Origin: Capsicum annuum
Lineage: Eukaryota > Streptophyta > Magnoliopsida > Solanales > Solanaceae
Assembly: GCF_002878395.1 (NCBI RefSeq)
Contig: NC_061112.1
Span: 36,871,363 to 36,935,362, forward strand
Direction: 5' to 3'
DNA length: 64,000 nucleotides
The translations under genes and the position numbers were made by a program. The stretch's first letter is position 1; each line of letters opens with the position of its first letter. The notes under the pieces are model-generated. The model had not been told where the DNA came from. It did not search any database and saw nothing but the letters and a program-made list of their open reading frames with translations. Shown here in pieces: positions 35,872-47,440 of the stretch.

Positions 35872-36616
35872 GGTTATGTGCATATGAATGGTTTTACCTG
35901 GTTTTATAAATGGTATTATTTTAACCTTACCCTAAGATCATACTAGCGGTCACTCGCTAACCTCGTCTACTAGTGGTTGTATACCTACGCTATGTATGAA
36001 TTGGCTATTCTATTCCTTCTATATAATTATTAACTTGGGGACAACATTTAGACTAAAGTGGTGAGCTTCCATCCTTTTGGAAGTCTCCATTTCATGTTAT
36101 AGATATCAGTTATTTTGGTTTTATTTTTGGATTTAGTTTTGGCTATAGTTGGGGGCAAGTCCCAATTAGATTTTATTACTCTTTCTGTTAGAGGCTTTAT
36201 GGTACTTCTATGGGTTGGAATGGGTGGGATCGATATAGGTGTCGGCCTTGGCATTGGAATAAGCCAGTGGGCTGACATCATTGGATGATATTATTGGTTA
36301 TTCTATTCTATTTCATTTTAGGATTGATTATATTATGCTTTGGAACGTCTTTGGTATGGTATGGTTAATGGCCCTTACTTTTGTATGGTTTGGTATGTTG
36401 GATTATTGGTATTGGATCGTTGGACTCGATTGGGTCAGTCACGATTGTGATCTTATCCTAGAGTCTTTATGTAAGCTGTTACACTAATTTGTTACATGCT
36501 TAAAATTCAGCTAACTCAAGGCAGGCCACTGGAGGTTGGGTTAGGTAACAGGGGTGGTCTCCAGTCCTTGTCGGACTTGGGATGCCTATAAAGATAAGGC
36601 CCCAGGATAAGTCACA
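34180..36616 (+). repeat. LTR I (5' LTR of a plus-strand gypsy element)
   Basis: It begins TGTTGAAACACC and ends GTCACA at 36616, about 2437 bp. At 34250-34680 it has a U3 block in which GTACGAGTCGTA-like dyads recur. A sister LTR of the same family lies at 58075-60422. The start is placed by comparison with integrase sequence that breaks off here, so it may be off by several bases. Confidence 0.65.
35844..35871. repeat. AT dinucleotide microsatellite
   Basis: About 14 perfect AT units inside LTR I. The sister LTR near 59820 has only a short TATATA run. Confidence 0.9.
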
Positions 36617-36621
36617 TTAAG

Positions 36622-36634
36622 TTTGTATCTAAGC
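36622..36634 (+). other. Decayed primer-binding site of element I
   Basis: TTGTATCTAAGCC, followed by TAGGTTC, resembles the initiator tRNA-Met site TTGGTATCAGAGCC with substitutions, five bases after the LTR edge. Confidence 0.55.
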
Positions 36635-36831
36635 CTAGGTTCATGGTCAATTGGAGTCCCAGAAGCCATGTTGAGTAGAGTCTCTTTTAGAGGTGTGTAG
36701 CGTGCCACACTCATAAGGGAGAGGCTATAAGAAATTTAGGAATGGTTCACTTTCTTGGTATTCTATTCTTAAGCTTGGAGTCTTAATCCTAGAATCTTCT
36801 CTAATCCTTATTTGTTTGTCTTTCAGATTAT

Positions 36832-38034
36832 GCCTCGTAGATTTGGAATACAAGGAAATTCTTCTATCACATCTAGGGGTAATGTCAAAAGGGTGCATCC
36901 TATTTCTACGGTTCATCTTCGATCTCACAGTCCTATCCCTAATAGTTTTAGAGTTCCACCACTTTCTACTAGTCGTCCTCAAGGCGAGGAGACTAATGCA
37001 GAATTTTATCAGTCTATTCATGCTATTACTAAATTTATTGCTGCTCAGGATGAGTGGGATATGTCTGGTACTTTGTCTTCTGAAGCCACAAGGGTTGACC
37101 AATTTATGAAGATGGGTCATGCCACTTTTTTTCTAGAGTAAATATGGAGGAGGATCCATAAGAATTCTTGGATAAAATGGAGAAGATATTTTGGGTGATG
37201 CAGGCTACCAATGTGGAAGGGGTAAACTTTATAGCTTATCAGCTCAAATAGGTTGAATATCAGTAGTATTAAGAGTGGGATAGGGATGTAAGAGATGTGG
37301 AGGAGGCATCCTTATGGGATGCCTTCTCTAGTGTTTTTTTGGATAATTTCTTTCCCCAAGAGTTGAGGAATAAAAATATAGAGGAGCTTGTGAACCTCAA
37401 GCAGGGGAGAATATTTGTCATGAAATATGCCTTGAAGTTTTATCAATTGTTAAGGTATGCTTTTGATTTAGTGGCTGACATGCGGGCAAGGATAAGGAAG
37501 TTTGATTCTGGGTTGAATCGGGATTTGATTTTTAAGAGCAAGACTGCCTTGCTGATTAAGATTATGGACATCTCTAGGTTGATGGTTCATATGTAGCAGG
37601 TAGAAAATAAGAAAAAGAAACAGTCAGAGTTTAGGTATAGGCAGGGAAAAAGGAGTAGTTTTTTTATTAGGGAGGTGCTCAGTCTCAGGGTGGTCGAGAT
37701 GGTGTAAAGTGGTAGAAAAAGAAGTGGGGAAGTTCGGGTTCCTACTCTTCTACTAGTTCTCCTTACCAGTCGGGCAATATGCGTTATCATGGTGGTGATA
37801 ATTTCCTGGCACAGGATGCCCAATCTCAGAAAAATAGAGGTCAGTCAGTTTCTTCATGCGCTCCTTATCGATTTTGCAGTCGTCCTCATCAGGGTTATTG
37901 TGATGAAAGAAAGGGTAAATATTTCAGGTTTGGCCAGTGATACAAGCATGAGAAGCACCAACAACACAAGATATTGTCAAAGGGGCAAGCTTCGGTATTA
38001 CTCTGATTGTATTTTCTTTCCTTAGCATAGGGCT
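36832..38034 (+). pseudogene. gag of plus-strand gypsy element I
   Basis: It starts MPRRFGIQGNSS at 36832. The capsid domain is visible at 37297-37596 (SLWDAFSSVFLDNFFPQEL, LVNLKQGRIFVMKYALKFYQ, RIRKFDSGLNRDL), separated from the start by several stops at 37140-37290. The linker is Gln/Gly/Ser-rich. The knuckle region near 37910-37970 keeps the HEKH part but has lost its Cys residues. The element ends abruptly at about 38035, where LTR J begins, so protease and pol are missing. Confidence 0.75.
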
Positions 38035-38397
38035 TGTAAAAGACATCATAGTGTAGGTCTTGGAAAAGACATCAAAACTAGGGATTAATTTATTTGATGG
38101 ATTTCACTTATGTTGATCAATTGGCAAGAAAGGTGTGATTGAGAAGTGTGAATTCCTTTGGTCCACCTAAGAGTGTGATGTTATCCTTCATTGGTGTTAT
38201 GTGTCTTTGTGTTTGATATACCCCTTGGTGCTATTCATTGGTATAGGTGTATGTCTCATTATCTATCCTTTTATTTTTATGCAATTCTATCTTGTTTTGT
38301 GTTAAATCCGTGTCTTCTACTTCATCTCCCTTTCTTGTAGTTTCTGATTTTTAGGTTCTTAAGGTTAATTTCACTTTTATTGGTTCATTTTGTATCA
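38035..38397 (+). repeat. 5' LTR J of a second gag-only-type element
   Basis: It ends TGTATCA, followed by TTT and a primer site, the same arrangement as the gag-only element on the left. The start at TGTAAAAGACATC is a guess, since no partner LTR is in the window. Confidence 0.5.
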
Positions 38398-38400
38398 TTT

Positions 38401-38411
38401 TGGTATCAAAT
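38401..38411 (+). other. Primer-binding site of element J
   Basis: TGGTATCAAAT keeps the first eight bases of the initiator tRNA-Met site. Confidence 0.65.
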
Positions 38412-39676
38412 ACTTCGTTAGGGTTGTTCCTACATCCCTAAATCTTGGTTTTAGTGTTCTTATTAAGAAAATTACAACAAAAAAGAGTCAAATCCAAAAG
38501 AAAATCACAAAAAATGGTGTCTAGTTGTGTTATGTTGTAGATCCAAAACTTGAACACTAGATCTACACATTTTTGTTTTGTTTTGGAAGTTTCTTGTGCT
38601 AGATTCTTCTTCCCTAGCACCTAGGGAGTCTAGATCTACTCTTGGAACAAGATTTGGGTGCTTTTAAGCTAAGAACTCCAAGGGTATGGCGTGTTGAAGC
38701 TTCTAAGCTTTAGATCCTTGTGGGTTTTGCATTGTGAACGTTGGTTGTTGTTGGTTTGTTGATATGTGAGTTCATCTTGGCCTAAGGAACCTAGATCTAT
38801 ACAAAAATTAAAGGTTAGGGTTTATTTGAGTGAAGGTCAAACTTTGGTCAACCCTTGAATATTCATCTTGCTCTTCTATATTCATCCAATCTTGTTGAAG
38901 AATAATGTTCAAGGAAGGTGTTTGATCCAAAAAAGGAGAAGAAAGAGAGTGTACTTGGTGTTTGTGAAAGAATATTCCTTGGCATATTCATTGTCATCTA
39001 AAAGAAAGAAGAGACAAAGGAATAATCAAAGTACAAATTCAAGTACAATCAAAGTACAAGGGGGGGGGAGGGGGCGGACATTGTTTTTGAATTCAAATTA
39101 GAGCTTGAAAAGGGCTCTAAACTTGTTGTTTTTCTCTCCTAAAGAATTTTCTCTTCTTCCCTAAGGAGTTAGGCCGAGACTTGGAAATTTTGGATTGAAA
39201 ATTTTGAAAACTCAACGTCCCATCAATTGTTTCTATGTCACCACTTAGTAAATGGCCAAATTGAGTTCCTAAGTAGATTTTCCTAGTTTCTAATTTTTTA
39301 TTCTAGTTTCTTGTAAGTTAATTCTATCGCTAATTAGCAAGCTAGTAAGTTCCTACTAGATTGATAATTAGTCTAGAGCTCGTTTATTTCGTGTCTTCGA
39401 TTTTTGTGTGTTTTTCTCATTTTTAATTCGTAGTAGTTTGTTGGTTTAAGTCTGTAGATCATTTTATTTAAGTCATATAAAAAAATCGATTCCGGGCCAA
39501 AGCATATTCACCATTCATTTACTTGCTGAGTATTTCCAAATTTTCAACACTTGTAAGACCAAGTGTGTGAGGTAAGATCTGAGTGTGAGTGTAGTGAGGC
39601 TTTTGAACTAACTTGTTTGTTTGTTTTTTAGGTGTTGTATTTGCTGTTTTTTTTCTTGTTCTTAGTTTCTTTAACC
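38412..39676 (+). other. Untranslated leader of element J
   Basis: Its early part resembles the leader of the gag-only element at 4095 (GTTGTTCCTACA, then an A-rich tract). At 39060-39077 it has a G-rich run (nine G, A, five G, C, GG). No coding region was recognised. Confidence 0.5.
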
Positions 39677-40495
39677 ATGGAATCTAAAGGTACCACATCC
39701 CAACCTTTGGGAAATGATGTTTTGGGAGTCTTGATGGCTCGATTGGATGCACTAAACCGAGATTTAAAGGGTGATTTGGACCTTATAAAAGGTGACTTGA
39801 GATCCATGAAGGGTGATGTAGGATTCATGAGGGGTGATTTGGGATCCATGAGGAGTGACATGATTAGAATTAAAATGGGGCTTGATAGACTATGTCCACC
39901 AAAACCTCCACAAAATTCAAACCACCAAGTCCCAAATCCACTTGACCGAAGACCCTACACTCCACAAAACCCCATGCAACAAATTTAAATCCTTCCTTAA
40001 CCAAACCCGATTTTCCCTCTCCAAACTTCCCTAAAACGAATTCAATCCATTCAAGTAGGAGAAGTAGGAGAGTTAGCACCCAAGGAGAATGACGATAAGC
40101 CTCAAAATGGAGAGAAAATGAATGGTGAGGTACAAGAAGGATATGAATAAAGGAGAGGAAAGGAAATGAAAGCCACGGGTAGTGAAATTGGAAGGGAAAA
40201 AGAACAATTGATTGTAGATCTTGTCCACAAAGGACCCTTGTTATTCACTAACCCGTAAGCTAGAACTTTACCTAGCATGGGTTCTTCTTATGTGCAGGTT
40301 CAAAATCATATATTCTCAAAGAAGAATCCAAAAGGAGTTCCACACACACACATGGTTGATGAGTTAATGGAACCCTTGACCGAAAGTTCCAATCTTGGAA
40401 CAAGTGATGAAGAAATGAATCCAAGGGGATATCTTGACTTATTCCATTGTGGTGTGGAGCATGAGGGATTACATGGTGCAAAACCAAGTGAATAA
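39677..40495 (+). pseudogene. gag-like remnant of element J with its core deleted
   Basis: From the ATG at 39677 the protein starts MESKGTTSQPLGNDVLG. It then runs into repeats of the type GDL-x-x-(I/M)-(K/R), a coiled-coil region matching the N-terminus of the gag-only element's gag. A stop follows at about 39986. The capsid core and knuckle are absent. The text resumes at 40200-40310 with a piece (VHKGPLLFTNP, LPSMGSSYVQVQNH) homologous to the C-terminus of the other gag (AHKDSLLITN, LPSIKSSYVRVVEH). This is an internal deletion of the middle of gag. Confidence 0.65.
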
Positions 40496-41677
40496 TACAC
40501 TTCCCATTATCTACAAGGTAACAAAGCTATCTTCTACACCCCTAGAAACTTGAATTGTTGTGATGTGGCTAGTAGTGGCCAAATTGGTGTAGTTTTGGAT
40601 TTTCTTAGTATAGAAGTGTATGAATCTTACCTTTGTGATACTCTTGGTGTTTTTGGGTTGCATAAGGACCAAACTCTTGTTATAAGTACATAAGCACTAG
40701 TTGATCCTTTATATGACAAAATCAATTCTTTTCGTAAGGATGATTTTTGTCCATCTAGTGCCACTTATAACTTGAGTAAGGTTCCATTATCAAGTGACAA
40801 GAGTATTCACACACTAGTTGACCCTTGTGAAAACCAAGGTGAGTCAACGTTGGTATGTGAGTTGCCAACAATTAGTGAGGGTGTGGCAAATGATCAATTG
40901 GGTGGAGTTGACCTTGATTTGCTAGAATATTTAGGAGACTCGAATTCTGATTGTACTTGTGCAAATGGTTTTGATTGTGATCCCTTTGCTTCCCGTTATG
41001 GTTTGAATATGTGTGTGGTCTACTCTCTTGAAAGAGAATGTGGTATTTATTTAGGTATTCTATCTACTTCTTCTGTGTCTGTTTTCTATGACAAGCATAC
41101 CAATGGTGATGAGCTTGAAACTAGTGAGTACATGTATAAGGACACCAAAGTTGAAGTTGATTTGTGTGACACCTCTCTCAACCCTGTTTTCTCTCATGAC
41201 ATTTCCAATAGTGATAGAGAGGGTATTCTTAACTTTGTGGATGGAGCCTTAGGGGAAAATGAGAGTGGCCGAGACTTAAGCCCTTGGTTACTTCTTCCCT
41301 TTGACCTCAGGGTACTTGTGAGATGTTGGAAGTGTAGTTTTAGTTCATGCTCATTATCTTTTAATGTTGATGCTATTCAATTCTTTGGTGTCCTTTGTAC
41401 TAAGATTTTCATGTCGAATACCAAGGATATGTGGGTTTATGTCAAGTGTGAACAACCTTGGAGTGATGGACTTTGTATTGCTAAGGGAGTTTTTCTAAGC
41501 CATAGGTCCCCAATTTTTCATATTTGTATCCTCTTGAAAACATGTACCATATATGTTTGTTTTGGTTTGTGTTCCTCATTCTTTGACATTTGCCTTAACC
41601 GTGTCCTTTGTGGTGCTTGTGGTAGGTGTTTCATGATTGTAACAAAGGATAGCCTATTCATATGGTACATAACATAA
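40496..41677 (+). CDS. Unrecognised Cys-rich ORF of element J
   Basis: An open frame of about 393 codons has a single internal stop (TAA near 40691). There is no ATG at the 301-codon stretch that begins at 40772; that stretch starts with TTG, so it must be read as part of a longer frame or as a fusion. The N-terminal part is acidic (VDLDLLEYLGDSNSD) and contains CTCANGFDCDPF. The C-terminal third is hydrophobic and very Cys-rich (RCWKCSFSSCS, VCFGLCSSFFDICLN, RVLCGACGRC). It is unlike gag, protease, RT, RNase H or integrase, and I do not recognise it. It occupies the place where pol would be. It could be an element-specific accessory ORF or captured host sequence. It ends at the plastid-derived block. 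Confidence 0.55.
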
Positions 41678-41679
41678 TT

Positions 41680-43937
41680 CTATGATACCGTGGGACTTTG
41701 GGGCTCTCCGGTTTAGCTAGGTACATAGTTTCAGACTTTATACTCGAATCAAGATCAATAAAAGAAAGTTTTACTATCACGAACTCAAACCTATTGTCGA
41801 ATCCTGCTCAGTGGAATATGGAGGTACTTATGGCAGAACAGGCCAATCTGGTCTTTCATAATAAAACGATAGACGGAACTACCATGAAATGACTTATTAG
41901 TAGATTAATAAAGCACTTCAAAATGGCATATGCATTACATATCCTGGATCAAGTAAAAACTCTGGGGTTCTGACAAGATATTGCTACATCCATTTCATTA
42001 GGAATTGATGACCTTTTAACAATAACTTCTAAGAGATGGCTCGTTCAAGAAGCTGAACAACAAAGTTTGATTTTGGAAAAACACCATCATTATAGGAATG
42101 TACACGCGGTAGAAAAATTATGTCAATCCATTAAAATATGGTATGCTACAAGTGAATATTGGCGACAAGAAATAAATCCAAATTTTAGGATGGCTGACCC
42201 TTTTAATCCAGTTCATATAATGTCTTTCTTGGGAGCTAGAGGAAATACATCTCAGGTACATCAATTCATAGGTATGAGAGTATAAATGTCGGATCCTCAT
42301 GGACAAATGATTTCTTTACCTATTCAAAGCAATTTGCGCGAAGGACTCTCGTTAACAGAATACATCATTTCTTTCTACGGAGCTTGTAAAGGAGTTCTGG
42401 ATACTGCTACACGAACATCATACACTGGATATCTCACTCGCAGACTTGTTAAAATAGTTCAACACATTATTGTCCATCGAACTGATTGTGGCACCGCCCG
42501 GGGTATTTTTATGAGTCCTCGGAATGGGATGATGTCGGAAAGGATTTTTAGTCAAATATTAATTATCCATGTATTAGCAGATGATATATACATGGGTTTG
42601 CAATGTAGTACCACAAGAAATTAAGACATTGGCATTGGAATTGTAAATTGATTCATAACCTTTCAGGCATAACCAATCTCTATTCAAACTCTCTTTACTT
42701 ATACGAGTACATCTTGGATTTGTCGATTATGTTATGGTCGGAGTCCTACTCATGGAAACCTGGTTGAGTTGGGGGGAGCTGTAGGTATTATTGCAGGTCA
42801 ATCGATTAGAGAAAAGGGTACTCAATTAACATTAAGAACTTTTCATACCGGAGGAGTATTCATGGGGGATACTGGAAAATATGTGCGAGCCCCATCTAAT
42901 GGAAAAATAAAATTCAATGAGGATTTGGTTCATCCGATATGTACACGTCGTGGGAATCTCGCCTTTCTATATTCTATAGACTTGTATGTAACTATTGAGA
43001 GTGAATATACTATACATAATGTGAATATTCCATCCAAAAGTTTGCTTTTAGTTCAAAACAATCAATATGTAGAATCAGAACAAGTAAATGCTAAGATTCG
43101 AGCAGGAATATCCACTTTGAACTTTAAAGAGAAGGTTCAAAAACATATTAATTTTGATAAGGTGGAGAAATACAATGGAGTACCGATGTCTATCATGCAC
43201 CTAAATTTACATATGGTAATGTTCATCTATTACCAAAAACAAGTCATTTATGGATATTATTTGGAGGGCCGTGCAGGTCCAGTCTAGTCTACCTTTTGAT
43301 CCACAAGGATCAGGATCAAATGAATGCACATTCTCTTTCTGGAAAGCGAAGATATACTTCTAACCAATCAGTAACCAATGATCAGGCGAGGCAGAAATTA
43401 TTTTGTTCATATTTTTATGTTAAAAAGAAGATAGGATTCCTGATTATTCAGACCTTAATCGAATCATATGTACTGGTCAGTATAATCTCGTATATTTGCC
43501 TACTCTCCATAAGAATTCTAATTTATTGTCAAAAAGGCAAATAAATAAATTCATCATTTGACTACATTTGATTCAAGAAATCGAGAATCAACTAATGCCC
43601 TGTTCAGGTATCTTGATTGAAATCCCTGTAAATGGTATTTTCCATCGAAATAGTATTCTTACCTTTTTTGATGATCCTCGATACAGAAGAAAGAGTTTGG
43701 GCATTATTAAATATGGGACTATAGAAACACATTCAGTCATTAAAAAAGAGGATTTGATTGAGTATCAAAGAGTCAAGGAATTTTGGTCAAAATACCAAAT
43801 GAAAGTAGATTGATTTTTTTTCATTCCTGAAGAGGTGGATATATTTCCCAGATCTTCTTCTATAATGGTATGGAACAACAGTATCGTTGAGGTAGATGCA
43901 CAAATCATCTTAAATCTAATAAGTCGAGTCGGTGTGT
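41680..43937 (+). pseudogene. rpoC2: Plastid rpoC2 fragment in nuclear DNA (NUPT)
   Basis: In chloroplasts rpoC2 encodes the beta'' subunit of the plastid-encoded RNA polymerase. Here the copy starts in the spacer before the gene, with the ATG at 41818 ([16 protein letters not shown]), and runs colinearly to about 43937, roughly the first half of the gene. Diagnostic stretches are [66 protein letters not shown] and [11 protein letters not shown]. In-frame stops occur at about 41890, 41971, 42283 and 42622. Frameshifts lie near 43165 and 43425. Many changes are G to A or C to T, the usual decay of methylated nuclear plastid DNA. It cannot be functional. Confidence 0.93.
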
Positions 43938-43954
43938 TAAAGATACTTCTCCTA

Positions 43955-44498
43955 TAAGTTGAAGGGAAATAGCCTCAGCCTAACTGCTTCTTGATTTACC
44001 CCTGGATTTGCATACGAACTTCATATCCCAAGGAAATTAGCAAGTTGAAGGCTTGCATCATCTGTAAGAAGACCCAAAAACACACCCTTTAGATTCAAAA
44101 ATTATATCATAGTGCTCATAATATCAAATTTGATGCCAAGGGGCAAAATAGGAGAAACTATGGCTCTATTCTCTACCGATTCAACATATCCCAAGTCTTC
44201 TTCATTATATATATATATGGCTAAACATACTACTATTCTGGGATTACTTTAATATGGGAACCTACAGCTATGTTCTGATTTTCATCGAGTGCTGCTCGGT
44301 GGACTACTGCTTGTTTCTGCTCAACTAGCTCTACCTCTCTAGTTACCCATTTATCTTCTTCCATTTCCCTTATCTCTGCTTCAGCTGAGCTAATATCTCA
44401 CCAGTCTATCGATCAATGATATCATGTACTCCTTCGAGGAGGTGGAGATATAACATCACAACACCTTCAGGATGTTTATCTCTTTTATGCTTAGACAT
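43955..44498 (-). pseudogene. gag N-terminal part, Athila/Tat-type copy 1
   Basis: The ATG is at 44498 (MSKHKRDKHPEGVV). It is colinear with the gag start of copy 2 at 55976, including a coiled-coil-like stretch and the conserved LFPF motif, where it breaks off next to the plastid block. Several stops are present. Confidence 0.65.
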
Positions 44499-45250
44499 CC
44501 AAATAGGTGTTTGTAGGATTCTCTTTGGATTTGGATTTAGAGGGAGAAAGGGATTGACTTTATTCCATGCTCTAGGAATACACTGATGTATGCCAACTAA
44601 GAATAAAATCAAAAACCCTAAAACTTCTAAAACTTCAAATAACAAATCAATATCGTGTTCCCCAACAATGGCTCTAAAATTTTCATGACATCCTAACAAC
44701 ACCTCCTATTAGATGATGATGCGGTCGCTACCAAAATATAGTAATCCAACATAGGTTGTGGTCAACTGGAAGAGCAAGAAAAGTAAAAGGGGGTGGGGTC
44801 GATATAGTAATCTCGAGCAAGTAACTGCACTAACTTTGGATGTAATTAGTGTAGATGAACACTAAGATTGTGTTCCCCCCAGCTTCTCAACTCCATAGAC
44901 TTATAATCTTCGCTGAAACAACCCGATACTTTACATGTAGAATCAACAAGTTATGTACCTTCTCCATCCTTTTGGACGTGTAAAAGGATTTCACCATCTA
45001 CCTTTTGAGTCTTAGATTTTGTGTTTCTAACCCTTATCTTGATCCTAGTTAACTATTACATCTTGAGTCTTTAGTTATTAGAAGAAATCTAACCTTCTTA
45101 CTAAGATAAAACCCAAAAGTGTGGATCTACAATTAAACTCCAAATTACTGTTGTCTTTATCTTTACCTAGTCACTGTACCTCTTTTGGAGTAAGCAACAA
45201 TATATAAGCGGGATCCTAATTTGTGCACCCATTAAGAAAATAATCATAAC
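44499..45250 (-). other. Leader of Athila/Tat-type copy 1
   Basis: Non-coding sequence, homologous to 55977-56690. Shared landmarks include the CACCTCCTATTAGATGATGAT stretch and the ACTATTAC block followed by CTTGAGTCTTTAGTTATTAG. Confidence 0.6.
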
Positions 45251-46065
45251 AAAGACAAAGAAATACATGCATATGTATCAGTTCAGAATAACGAAAGAAC
45301 TTCCCCTACTTCATCAATTCTCTAGGGTTTTCACAACCCTGGATATGGGTTTTAGTCGCTCATGCTTATGAATAAATCAATAACATTCATATTCGAAAGC
45401 ATAGATTAAATCATCATGATAAGAAGAAATAAAACCTACAACCATAACTGAATTAATGAACAAAAATGAATATAAGAAAATACCAAGATCAAAATCAAAT
45501 CTTGGAATAAAATATGTTTTTCAATATCAAAAGTGCCTCCCTCTAACTAAAAAGTACATAAATGGTATTTATAGTATAAGAAAAAACCCTAAAATCAAAG
45601 CCCGAATAAAATAGGAGAAAACTGGGTCGGTGGCCACCTGCTCTCTATACCTGTGGTATGGTACCGAGAGTAGGTAGTACATGTGGTCCATACCTTAGGC
45701 GTAGGTTCAAATTACAGATACCGGGTGCAAAAATCCTGCAAGTTCAGCCCTTAGGATTTCGGACTTATAGTACTTGCTTTTCCTTTATGTGGTTTGTAGG
45801 TCCTACTTACGACTACATGTTGACTTGGTAAGTATCGGGAGTCATATTTCAGCTCTACTTCAATTCCCAAACATTCTTTGATCACGAACAAGCTGGAAAA
45901 CATCCCAAATATCCATAATTTGTCCAACAATGGCCAAAAACACCTTTTTCACCTTTTTCACAAACTTATCATCCAAAACTTGATTTCCTACGAAAGATAC
46001 CCAAAATAGATCAAATATAAAAAAATAGCCTCGAAAGGTCTATATTTCTTTAGGATTGTGTTACA
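45251..46065 (-). repeat. LTR O of Athila/Tat-type copy 1
   Basis: Non-coding, ending GTGTTACA at 46065; on the minus strand this is an LTR start TGTAACAC. It contains the U3 dyad block at 45640-45850. The junction with the leader, and therefore the primer site, could not be placed. It abuts the RT of copy 2 directly. Confidence 0.45.
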
Positions 46066-46900
46066 TGAGACTTTAAGTAAAAGTAGTCTTTTCTTGTTCT
46101 TCAAGAGCAATCATGATTTGATGGTAACTCGAATACCAATCAAGAAAATAGTACCAACCCCTACCTACTAATCCGTCCGACATATGATCCATGAACAACA
46201 TAGGGAAAAGGTCCATTTGTGTCCTCTCATTCATCTTTTTATAGTCTATGCATACTCTCCACCCTGTCACTAGCCTCATTGGTACTAATTCATTCTTCTT
46301 ATTTTGAACAACTGTGATTCCTTCTGTCTTTAGCACAAATTAAATAAGGCTCACCCACTTGTTGTCTACAATGGGAAAAACTACCCGATTATTTAATCAC
46401 TTAATTATCTCCTTTTCCACTGCCTCTTGCAAAAGAGGATTCAGTAATCTCTGATGCTCAGCAATAGGAATGATGTTTGGCTCAAGATATATCTTCTGTG
46501 TGCATATACCTAGTGGAATCCCTACAATGTCTGCAATGGTCCACCCAATTGCTCTCTTGAACTTTTGTAACACTGATATCAAAGTTTCCACCTTTGCTCC
46601 TACTAGATCAACTTTCATAATTATTGGTAAGGTCTTATTAGTCCCTAAGAAGATATACCACAAATTAGGTGGGAGGGCCTTCAATTCTAAGATCGGTGGT
46701 TCTTCAATCAATGGTCTTGCAGTAGGTGTGGCTCTATTCTTCAAATAAAGATCCAGCTTCTTTGGGGCATATTTGTAAAAACCTATGTCATATAGTGCCC
46801 AAACCATCTCATCATACTCGCCTATCCCATCACTCTTAAAGTTCATAGTCACTGTTGCTAATGCTTTTACCCCTAAACACTCCTCAATAGGCACCTATAC
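46066..46900 (-). pseudogene. RT N-terminal part and linker, Athila/Tat-type copy 2
   Basis: The frame at 46397-46894 contains LKALPPNLWYIFLG, LQKFKRAIGWTIADIVGIPL and HQRLLNPLLQEAVEKEIIK. This is the protease-RT linker and RT start characteristic of the Athila/Tat branch. A second frame at 46073-46336 reads TVVQNKKNELVPMRLVTGWR, CIDYKKMNERTQ and FLDWYSSYHQI, with RT motifs up to QEKTTFT. The rest of RT and all later domains are missing at the junction with LTR O. Confidence 0.87.
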
Positions 46901-47440
46901 TTCCACCACATCATCATCTACCGCATAAATCACAGCTACTAGTTATATATTAGGAGGTTGCTAAATAGTCATGCATATGACTGTCATGCATATGATAAAA
47001 ACTATTTTCTTATCATTGTATTTGAAAGTGATATCTTCTAGGTCCATATCAATAGACACCCGGCTAGTGGACACAAAAGATCCTACCCAAGATAATTAGA
47101 GAATGAGCATCCACTTCACAGTCAAAAATCATAAAATCTACTAGATATGTTAATAATACGCCTTCACTTCTATATTTCACACAATACCTACTGAATCTTT
47201 TATAGGTGAATCAGCCATCCAAAACCTTGCAGATATAGGCTTGAGTTTACCTAGTCCCAGGACTTTGTATATTACCAATGGCATTATATTTATTCTAGCT
47301 CCCATATTGCATAATGATAAATGTCATCAAGCCCAATAAAACATAGAATGGTGATTGAACCTGGGTCATCCTTCTTTTCTACTAATGTTTTATGAAAACC
47401 TACACTAAACTGCTGCTCTATATCCTGGATCTCTCCTACT
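46901..47440 (-). pseudogene. Protease of Athila/Tat-type copy 2
   Basis: Broken minus-strand text reads DCEVDAHSLIILG, then GARINAMPLVIYK-like and GLGKLKPIS-like segments. These correspond to the Athila-type aspartic protease region, with an MPL segment after the active-site loop. Many stops prevent a clean domain call. Confidence 0.5.

Noticed and set aside
40772..40774. A start codon for a 301-residue protein
   Set aside because: The codon is TTG, not ATG, and the open frame continues upstream; no start can be assigned there.
40496..41677. Envelope-like gene of a retroelement
   Set aside because: The hydrophobic Cys-rich C-terminus invites the idea, but there is no signal peptide, no clear transmembrane anchor pattern and no pol upstream.
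41680..43937. A functional plastid or nuclear rpoC2 gene
   Set aside because: Several in-frame stops and frameshifts, flanked by nuclear retroelements; it can only be a decayed transferred copy.
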